From CAYMEK01 sp964389305 (GTDB taxonomy: Bacteria > Spirochaetota > Spirochaetia > SZUA-6 > DRHE01), in assembly GCA_964389305.1 (NCBI GenBank), contig CAYMEK010000041.1, positions 1 to 38,807 of the forward strand: 38,807 nt of DNA, given 5' to 3'. Under the pieces are notes generated by a model that was not told where the DNA came from, did no database searches, and saw only the letters and a program-made list of their open reading frames with translations. This document shows positions 32,881 through 38,807 of the stretch, in pieces. The first letter of the stretch is position 1; each line of letters begins with the position of its first letter. The position numbers and the translations under genes are program-made.

Positions 32881-33775
32881 AGTACACCAATTTTTTTTGC
32901 ATTGAGAACTGAATAAGCGTGATAGAAAACATCAGGAAGAAAAGGATCAGGGCAATGGCGGAGGCATAACCGAACCGCAGATTGACGAAAGCCTCGGTGT
33001 AGATCGTATAGACAAGCACATTTGTTGCCCTGCCTGGACCACCTTCTGTCATCACATAGACTAGTGTAAACACTTTAAATGAATTAATTATACTCATAAC
33101 GACAACAAAGAAGGTCGCGTGTGACAATCCGGGAAAGGTAATGTAGCGCATTTTTTGAAAGAAACTCGCTCCATCGATTTTTGCAGCTTCATAGTATTGC
33201 TGAGGAATACCCTTAAGCGCAGCAAGATAAATGACCATGTAATAGCCTGCATATTTCCAAACACTGACTATGATAACCGAAGGCATTGCCCACTCCGAGG
33301 ATGCAATCCAACGGGGTGTATGTATAATGCCGATAAATCTGAGCATAGAGTTGATTGGACCGAAATCGGGATTGAACATATACTGCCAGACGACTGCCGC
33401 GGCTACGATCGATGCGATGTGGGGGAAAAAAAATATCGCCCGGAAAACGAAAATTCCTCTTCCGCCCTCGTTTAAAACCAACGCAAGCACTATAGAAACG
33501 AGCACGATCAGAGGAACGACCGCGAAAGTATAATAAAGGGTATTTAAGAAGGATATACGAAAAGTACTGTCCCCGAAGACGCTAAAGATGTTCCGCAGTC
33601 CGATAAAAACCGCAGGATTGGCACTGTCCCAGCGGAAGAAGCTGAGAATTAAGGCGGCTCCGAGTGGAAGCAAGGAGAACAAGGCGAAACCCAGAAAATT
33701 GGGTAGCAGGAACATATACGCAATTCGCCTGTTCCTTCTGATAAGGAGTTTTTTTTTAGTCTTCGTGACTCCCAC
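32873..33775 (-). CDS. CUT1-type ABC transporter permease (MalF-like)
   Basis: 300 residues from GTG 33775. The basic N-terminus (MGVTKTKKKLLIRRNRRIAY) is followed by six helices; the EAA loop is YYEAAKIDGASFFQKMRYIT, and VYVMTEGGPGRATNVLVYTI is the usual segment before the last helices. It pairs with the overlapping MalG-like permease. A poly-A tract encodes the Lys run near the start. No ATPase is linked here either. Confidence 0.9.
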   Translation of the reverse strand: MGVTKTKKKLLIRRNRRIAYMFLLPNFLGFALFSLLPLGAALILSFFRWDSANPAVFIGLRNIFSVFGDSTFRISFLNTLYYTFAVVPLIVLVSIVLALVLNEGGRGIFVFRAIFFFPHIASIVAAAVVWQYMFNPDFGPINSMLRFIGIIHTPRWIASSEWAMPSVIIVSVWKYAGYYMVIYLAALKGIPQQYYEAAKIDGASFFQKMRYITFPGLSHATFFVVVMSIINSFKVFTLVYVMTEGGPGRATNVLVYTIYTEAFVNLRFGYASAIALILFFLMFSITLIQFSMQKKLVYYV

Positions 33776-33809
33776 TGCCTGAAACCCCTACTTCTCCGCT
33801 TCTACGATT

Positions 33810-33841
33810 GCTAGCGCCCTTGGGATCCCTTGGGCGCTAGC
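33810..33841 (-). promoter_or_regulatory. Intercistronic hairpin after the binding-protein gene
   Basis: GCTAGCGCCC at 33810-33819 pairs perfectly with GGGCGCTAGC at 33832-33841. The 12-base loop contains GGGATCCC, which can itself fold. It lies between the binding-protein stop and the first permease, like the hairpins after the other two binding-protein genes in this window. Confidence 0.65.
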
Positions 33842-33854
33842 CGCCTGTTTGCTT

Positions 33855-35141
33855 CTACTGATATTGCTTGAGAATCTCTTCCCTCCTTGACGTCATATCG
33901 TGTATGGCCTCGTCGACGGTCTTGTTTCCAGTTACGGCCAGCTTAATCTCTTCGTTTACCATCGTGTTTACGGGAGCCGAGAGTTTGCTGGGCGGCCAGA
34001 GGGCAAAGAGCAGGTCCGTCTTCATTCCCTCAACCGCGTCCTTGGGAAAGTATTTGTTTTGGGTGAACGTTGCCATCACATTCGAATCCTTGTATCCAGG
34101 GATCATAACATAATCGGCTAGTATTTTCGCCCCTTGTGGGCCACCCAGGAATTTGGCCAGTTCCCAGGCTACATCTTGATGCTTGCTTTTGGAATTCAAT
34201 ACTACAGGGGTCGTGTTCACAGCGGTGGAGTCTCTATCGCCCTTCCATGTCGGCACCTGCACGAGGCTCCAGTTGGTATTGTGTTTCCCGTCAATTTCAT
34301 CCTGAATCAACTGGTTGATGAACCAGGTTCCCATCACGACTGATGCAACTTTTCCCGTTTCCATTATCCTGTAGCTGTTGCCGACGGATTTATTGGTCGC
34401 ATAATCAATGGCGGACTTGTCAACGAGTTGGATATCGGTAAACAGATCCAGCGCCGGCTTGAGATCGGCATAATCGCACTCCAACAGGTTGGCCTGGTTA
34501 ATCTGCAAACCGGGAATGACATAGCAGTCTATCCAGGTATGGACATAGGTCCCGTAGGTTTTGTTCGGTTCGGTTCCGGCGGTCATTTTTTTTGAGATAT
34601 CTTTGTAGTAACCCCAAGTCCAGTCATTGGTCGGATATGCGACACCGGATTTGTCGAAATAGTCCTTGGAATAGAATAAACACCAGGGATCGCTTCGGTA
34701 TGGCAGACCGTATACCTTTCCTTCGATTTTCAAGGGGCTAAGAGAGTCCCCATATGCGTTGATATCGATTTCCGTATCATTGGCCAGAAGATCGTCGACT
34801 GCTAAAATCTGGTTTCGGGCCACCAGGCCGGCGTACTGGGGCGCTTCCTTGACATAGAAAACATCGACATCCTCATCTCCTGCCAGCATGATGGTAATCT
34901 TATCGATGTACTCTTTGGCACTAATGTCGAACACTCTAAGCTTGACGTCCGGGTTGGCTGTTTCAAAGGCGTCCAACATGGCTCGATCGTAAACCCCGGA
35001 ATCGATGGCCCAGCCGGCGAAGGTCAGCTCCACCGGACCGGCAGACCCAGGTTCACCCTCATTCTGGCCACTCGCCAGAAGACTACCGGTGAGGAATAGC
35101 AGCGCACAACCTGTCAATAAAAGAACAAGACCTTTCTTCAT
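33855..35141 (-). CDS. Sugar ABC transporter substrate-binding protein (CUT1, family 1)
   Basis: 428 residues from ATG 35141, with GGAGGAAACAA before it. Signal peptide MKKGLVLLLTGCALLFLTGS then LLASGQNEGEPG; the Cys at 12 is inside the hydrophobic core and is not a lipobox. The mature protein has family-1 features: VELTFAGWAIDSGVYDRAML, then DVKLRVFDISAKEYIDKIT and VYGLPYRSDPWCLFYSKDYF. It should feed the two downstream permeases. The ligand is unknown; context (M55 peptidase, URO-D-like protein, APC permease) is not typical of a plain sugar locus. Confidence 0.9.
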   Translation of the reverse strand: MKKGLVLLLTGCALLFLTGSLLASGQNEGEPGSAGPVELTFAGWAIDSGVYDRAMLDAFETANPDVKLRVFDISAKEYIDKITIMLAGDEDVDVFYVKEAPQYAGLVARNQILAVDDLLANDTEIDINAYGDSLSPLKIEGKVYGLPYRSDPWCLFYSKDYFDKSGVAYPTNDWTWGYYKDISKKMTAGTEPNKTYGTYVHTWIDCYVIPGLQINQANLLECDYADLKPALDLFTDIQLVDKSAIDYATNKSVGNSYRIMETGKVASVVMGTWFINQLIQDEIDGKHNTNWSLVQVPTWKGDRDSTAVNTTPVVLNSKSKHQDVAWELAKFLGGPQGAKILADYVMIPGYKDSNVMATFTQNKYFPKDAVEGMKTDLLFALWPPSKLSAPVNTMVNEEIKLAVTGNKTVDEAIHDMTSRREEILKQYQ

Positions 35142-35211
35142 TTGTTTCCTCCATACAATTTGGTTTTGACAATAATCCGACAACAACTAGACCACTATAA
35201 CTCACCCCCTT

Positions 35212-36288
35212 TCAGTGGGTAATACTCCCGTGATCCGGTCTCCCGTGAACATTGCCCTTTAAATCGATGTTCAGAGATTCGGCACGTGTGATCTCATTAA
35301 GGTCGAGACCTATCAGTTGAATATCCCGGTCGATCGTATTTTTATAGATTCGATTCATGTCGTTCATCTCCGGTTGTGTGAGGTTCATTGCATATATGTT
35401 TCCGATCGTGTGAACAAGATGTATATAGTGATCGCACCTTCCACAGGTGTGAATTGCCCCTCCTCCAAATTCCGAAAATATCCTCCTGTCGTATGGGAGA
35501 ATGAACTCTTCAAACAGCTCCGGCGATAAATTCATGGCAACATCATCCCGGATCATTACTTTTCCTGGATGAAGCATTCCCCAAGCGACAGATACATTAC
35601 CCGGCAAAGGAGGGACGATCATGTACCACTTCTTCAGGTAATCGATGATAGTGTCGGTAATCATCTCCATGACTTCATGAACAAACTCTTTATTCTCAAT
35701 CACATCCAAGTAAAAATTGCTGCCCATGAGGATTTGGCAAACATTTGCCGGACCTTGAATATCAGGAGGATAGATGTGGACAAATTGTTGAATTTTGGGA
35801 AAAGACTCGAAGGCTTTTATAAATCGCTCCACCATCACAAAGACTCGCTCAGACAGCCTTAACCCGCGTTTGCCACTTTTAGGTTTGAGATGCTCCTCGA
35901 TTTTATGGGTTTTTAAATCTACCGGTCTGGCCGAGGGCAATGTATTCAACTCATCTGCGAGATAATGGAGATTAGCACCGAACATGGATGGTATGATCCC
36001 TGTACCGTAGTTACAGCGTACACAGAGCAAATCACCGCTTCCCTTTGTCAGGCTGTTCGAGCAGATCGAGAGCTGGTCCAGGAGCATTCTATCGTACCTG
36101 TCAACAGCTTCGTTTACCTGTATTTCCGGCCACCTCAATGTCGAAATGGCTTTGTAAGACCGACTCGGTAAAAATGCCCCACGCTTCAATTTTCCGGAAG
36201 TAAAATCGAGCCAGCAATTCCAGAGCTGTATCTCTTTTCTTTCGTCTATGTGTTTTTCCAGCTCGTTGAGATACGCCTCAATTTCCAT
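35212..36288 (-). CDS. Uroporphyrinogen-decarboxylase-like (URO-D/MtaA superfamily) protein
   Basis: 358 residues. The C-terminal barrel carries FSEFGGGAIHTCGRCDHYIH with H280, C282 and C285, the zinc-type H-x-C motif of MtaA-like methyl or cobamide-dependent methyltransferases; true HemE lacks it. Other superfamily marks are GSNFYLDVIENKEFVHEVME and VSVAWGMLHPG. It is probably a methyltransferase or demethylase rather than a haem enzyme, but the substrate is unknown. It heads the minus-strand operon, 70 bp before the binding-protein gene. The ribosome-binding site is weak. Confidence 0.75.
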   Translation of the reverse strand: MEIEAYLNELEKHIDERKEIQLWNCWLDFTSGKLKRGAFLPSRSYKAISTLRWPEIQVNEAVDRYDRMLLDQLSICSNSLTKGSGDLLCVRCNYGTGIIPSMFGANLHYLADELNTLPSARPVDLKTHKIEEHLKPKSGKRGLRLSERVFVMVERFIKAFESFPKIQQFVHIYPPDIQGPANVCQILMGSNFYLDVIENKEFVHEVMEMITDTIIDYLKKWYMIVPPLPGNVSVAWGMLHPGKVMIRDDVAMNLSPELFEEFILPYDRRIFSEFGGGAIHTCGRCDHYIHLVHTIGNIYAMNLTQPEMNDMNRIYKNTIDRDIQLIGLDLNEITRAESLNIDLKGNVHGRPDHGSITH

Positions 36289-36371
36289 CGGTAGAAAGGT
36301 ATTCCTAAAAATCTATGAATAGCAGACACTTAGCATCTTAGGCCGTGAAATACTGCGGGGAAATAAAAAAA

Positions 36372-36400
36372 GTGACAATTTTTGTGTAATTTGCTAATAT
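36372..36400 (+). promoter_or_regulatory. Promoter of the AraC gene (plus strand)
   Basis: GTGACA (36372-36377) and TAATAT (36395-36400), 17 bases apart, in an AT-rich patch. The start codon is about 98 bases downstream, leaving a leader that contains an inverted repeat. Confidence 0.45.
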
Positions 36401-36422
36401 ATTGGTCCCCAAGAATGTGCAA
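36394..36422 (-). promoter_or_regulatory. Promoter of the URO-D/ABC operon (minus strand)
   Basis: On the minus strand TTGCAC (36417-36422) and TATTAG (36394-36399) are 17 bases apart. It overlaps the -10 region of the divergent AraC promoter, so a regulator bound here could control both directions. Confidence 0.4.
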
Positions 36423-36455
36423 GCACTTGTCTCGTCCAACAAAAAAGATTAAACA

Positions 36456-36476
36456 GACAGGCAACGATCGCCTGTC
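36456..36476. promoter_or_regulatory. Inverted repeat in the AraC leader
   Basis: GACAGGC (36456-36462) and GCCTGTC (36470-36476) with seven bases between, 22 bases before the AraC start codon. It could be an operator or an mRNA hairpin limiting translation. Confidence 0.4.
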
Positions 36477-36498
36477 ATGTTGAATCCTGAGAGACGGA

Positions 36499-37317
36499 AT
36501 GTCGAAAGCAAGGCTTGATGAAATATACATTCTCCACTCCAATCATTTCCCCGAGTGCACGTATACCATCGACAAGTATTTCCAGCACTACTACAGCGTC
36601 CAATTCATGAAATCGGGACATGTATTGTTATGCTACGATGAGAAAGAGTATGAGCTCAAAGGAAGCTGGATATGGTATGCCTATCCCGGGCCAAAGATTG
36701 CATTTCGAAGCGCAACGGGAGCATCCTGGGATCATCGCTACATAGCTTTCCAGGGGCCGCTTGTCAATCTGTGGAAAAAAAACGGACTCCTGCCCTCGGC
36801 ACCCATCCGCTGCTCGGAGTCGAATAAGCATCATTTCTCGTGGCTTTTCGATGAGATCATCCTCGGGACTAAGCGTCACAATAAATGGTCTGACTGGATC
36901 GCGATCAATAACCTTGAAAACTTGATGTTGCAGGTATTTCAAACAACGGCCATGGACAAAGCTTCCAGCAACCTCTATGAGCGTATCGTGAAGTTTGTAG
37001 AGGTCAACAAATTCCGGAATTTCAACTATGATACCCTATCCCGTCGTTTCGGGATGCCCTCGAGTACATTGCGGTACAAATTCCACAAACTGACAGGGAT
37101 CAGTATCCATCATTTTTGCCAGCAGCTACGCATACAGAGAGCCCGCGTCCTGCTCGAATCAAAAACGATCAGTTTGGCGGAAATCGCGGAAGTCCTCGGT
37201 TATTGCGATGTTTACTATTTCAGCCGGCATTTCACCCGTTTGGTAGGTTTACCACCGGGCCGTTACCGGGAAATGACTCGGATGTTCGACAAGGATACTA
37301 CAGATACCAGTTATTGA
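36499..37317 (+). CDS. AraC-family transcriptional regulator
   Basis: 272 residues from ATG 36499 (GAGACGGA before it). The N-terminal cupin-like domain includes FMKSGHVLLCYDEKEYELKG. The C-terminal AraC domain has FRNFNYDTLSRRFGMPSSTL as the first helix-turn-helix and ISLAEIAEVLGYCDVYYFSR, then HFTRLVGLPPGRYRE, as the second. It is not closely similar to the two AraC proteins at 9390 and 10244. Divergent from the URO-D/ABC operon and upstream of the APC permease, it probably controls both. Confidence 0.9.
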   Translation: MSKARLDEIYILHSNHFPECTYTIDKYFQHYYSVQFMKSGHVLLCYDEKEYELKGSWIWYAYPGPKIAFRSATGASWDHRYIAFQGPLVNLWKKNGLLPSAPIRCSESNKHHFSWLFDEIILGTKRHNKWSDWIAINNLENLMLQVFQTTAMDKASSNLYERIVKFVEVNKFRNFNYDTLSRRFGMPSSTLRYKFHKLTGISIHHFCQQLRIQRARVLLESKTISLAEIAEVLGYCDVYYFSRHFTRLVGLPPGRYREMTRMFDKDTTDTSY

Positions 37318-37411
37318 GACAGAGCAACCATAAATTGTCCACCGAGTGCAAAATCAACAAAAACTGTTTTGCTACTTCGAGCTGCTAGCATTGGAAAAAA
37401 GGACCTAACCC

Positions 37412-38807
37412 GTGAGTAATTGTGAGATGACCTTGAAAAAAGCCCTGCACCCTGCCAACGTCTGGTCCATTGCACTGGGTTCGATTATAGGAATGGGCTG
37501 TTTCGTGTTACCGAGCTTCTGGCTAACAGAATCCGGGCCTGTTGGAATAGTTATCGGCCTTGCCGCCGGCACTCTGTGCATGCTTTGTATCGGCAGGAGT
37601 TATGGGTTCATGATCCACAGGTACCCCGTAGCGGCAGGGCCTGTGGCTTTCGCCTTCGTCCGCTTCGGCCGGATTCATGCTTTCGTTTGCGGTTGGTTCC
37701 TGGTACTGGGATATCTTGTCATTGTACCCGTAAATGCAACCGCGCTTTCTGTTCTGCTCAGATTCATTGCCCCCCGATTGTTCAAGATGACCTATCTCTA
37801 TTCGATCGCGGGGTGGGAAGTTGCGATTCCTGATATTACTGTCGCCTGGATTGCCATTGGATCGTTTTATATGCTGAATTGGAGCGGAGTGCATGCGGTC
37901 GGAAGGATACAGGTGGTAATGGCCATCCTGCTTGTGATATCGGTTCTTCTTTTGACGGTCGGCTCGTCAATCTACAACGACTTTCAGTTTGAAAATCTTC
38001 GACCTCTCTTTGCTAATAAGAAAAGTCCCCTGGCTGCAGTTCTAGCGATTTTTGCTATCGCACCCTGGGCGTTTGTGGGATTCGACACAATCCCTCATGC
38101 GGCGGAAGAATTTAAATTCCCTGCCAAGAAAGCGTTCGGATTAATCACCCTGGCTATTCTGCTGGGAGGATGTATGTATATAGCGGTAAGCCTATCTACC
38201 GCAATCATTTTTCCCTGGCAGTCTCCTTTGCCTCAAGAATCTACCTGGGCGACGGGAAGCGCAATGAGGGAGACTATGGGAGTACCGGGACTGGTCTGTC
38301 TACTTCTCGGCGCGACTATGGCGATCTGTACCGGCATAAACGGTTTCTATCTTGCTACAAGCAGGCTGTTGTTCGCCATGGGACGGGCAAAGATGATCCC
38401 GTCCTGGTTTTCCCGGATTGACAGCAAGCACCAGACTCCATCTCGATCCATACATTTCATCATGCTGGTATCTTTGATCGCTCCCTTTTTCGGACGACAG
38501 GTAATTGTGTGGATCGTCGATATGAGTGCTGTAGGTGTGACTCTCAGCTATGGTTATACGGCTTTGTCCGCCTTCCTACTATCTAAAACGGATCTGCACG
38601 AACATAAATTTCGCCTTTTCCATCTTTTCGGTTTAATGTTATCCCTGATGTTTCTGGTGCTGCTTTGTGTTCCGGGAATGCCTGGGTTCATGGAACAGCC
38701 CTCCTGGATTGTTCTAGCGTTCTGGATCGTGTTGGGAGTCGTTTTCTATCTTTTGCAGGCAAAAAAATACCGATCCATGCCCCAAGATGAGATAGACAGA
38801 TTAATCC
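37412..38807 (+). CDS. APC-family amino-acid permease (3' end beyond window)
   Basis: The frame is open from GTG 37412 (AAGGA upstream; ATG 37427 is an alternative) to the window edge, 465 codons without a stop. It shows about twelve membrane helices. The first has the APC glycine motif, here GSIIGMGCFVLPSFWL; helix six region reads PWAFVGFDTIPHAAEEFKFP, typical of amino acid/polyamine/organocation permeases. It would import or exchange an amino acid or amine. It lies 94 bp after the AraC gene, probably co-transcribed, facing away from the M55/ABC operon. The last visible residues (QAKKYRSMPQDEIDRLI) look cytoplasmic, so little is missing. Confidence 0.85.
   Translation, partial: MSNCEMTLKKALHPANVWSIALGSIIGMGCFVLPSFWLTESGPVGIVIGLAAGTLCMLCIGRSYGFMIHRYPVAAGPVAFAFVRFGRIHAFVCGWFLVLGYLVIVPVNATALSVLLRFIAPRLFKMTYLYSIAGWEVAIPDITVAWIAIGSFYMLNWSGVHAVGRIQVVMAILLVISVLLLTVGSSIYNDFQFENLRPLFANKKSPLAAVLAIFAIAPWAFVGFDTIPHAAEEFKFPAKKAFGLITLAILLGGCMYIAVSLSTAIIFPWQSPLPQESTWATGSAMRETMGVPGLVCLLLGATMAICTGINGFYLATSRLLFAMGRAKMIPSWFSRIDSKHQTPSRSIHFIMLVSLIAPFFGRQVIVWIVDMSAVGVTLSYGYTALSAFLLSKTDLHEHKFRLFHLFGLMLSLMFLVLLCVPGMPGFMEQPSWIVLAFWIVLGVVFYLLQAKKYRSMPQDEIDRLI

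Noticed and set aside
1..38807. CRISPR arrays, rRNA, intact insertion sequences or integrases.
   Set aside because: No regularly spaced repeats, no rRNA-like segments and no intact transposase or integrase frame were seen on either strand.

Overview
The window looks like an accessory, carbohydrate-catabolic stretch of a bacterial chromosome, probably from a Spirochaetota member assembled from a metagenome or draft genome. The inference rests on solute-binding-protein leaders of the type common in spirochaetes (FAGAKPEAE, ASGQNEGE), two sugar ABC systems that lack their own ATPase, and a lineage-typical small MAKKR...FLPWIEAR gene. No rRNA, tRNA or ribosomal-protein gene is present, so the phylum is an inference. 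A 100-N gap (2398-2497) is flanked on both sides by the same 55 bp and is probably a scaffolding artefact.

Layout. (a) 1-3100 is a decayed zone with lower GC than the sugar loci: a small gene broken by TAA, a Trp-rich 69-residue protein followed by a B12-binding radical SAM enzyme, the gap, and a higA-like antitoxin remnant broken by TAG. (b) 3102-11071: a CUT1 sugar ABC transporter (binding protein and two permeases), a convergent aldo/keto reductase, then a GH127 beta-L-arabinofuranosidase with two tandem AraC regulators. This looks like an arabino-oligosaccharide locus. (c) 11200-14312 on the minus strand: an acyltransferase-3 membrane protein with an overlapping NarL-type histidine kinase and response regulator pair. 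(d) 14681-28364 on the minus strand: a LacI repressor and a large putative rhamnoside operon. In transcription order it holds a RhaT-like ATPase, two RhaP/RhaQ-like permeases, a RhaS-like binding protein, a GH4 enzyme, a GH106-like rhamnosidase, L-rhamnose mutarotase, an M24-fold protein without most metal ligands, and a second GH4 enzyme. A TTGACA promoter with a 30-bp palindrome over the start region sits in front of it. (e) 28365-30945: gene remnants around a rhodanese-like gene with an in-frame TGA in its CSxPNE active-site motif (a selenoprotein candidate), plus an unidentified lipoprotein. (f) 31190-38807, visibly more AT-rich: a URO-D-like protein, a second CUT1 transporter and an M55 D-aminopeptidase-like protein on the minus strand, and divergently an AraC regulator and an APC amino-acid permease that runs off the window.

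How it works together. The glycosidases carry no visible signal peptides, so the model is import of oligosaccharides by the ABC systems and cytoplasmic release of L-arabinose, L-rhamnose and alpha-galactose-type sugars, each module under its own AraC or LacI regulator. The CUT1 systems would have to borrow an ATPase from elsewhere. Genes for rhamnose or arabinose breakdown (rhaABD, araABD) are not in the window.
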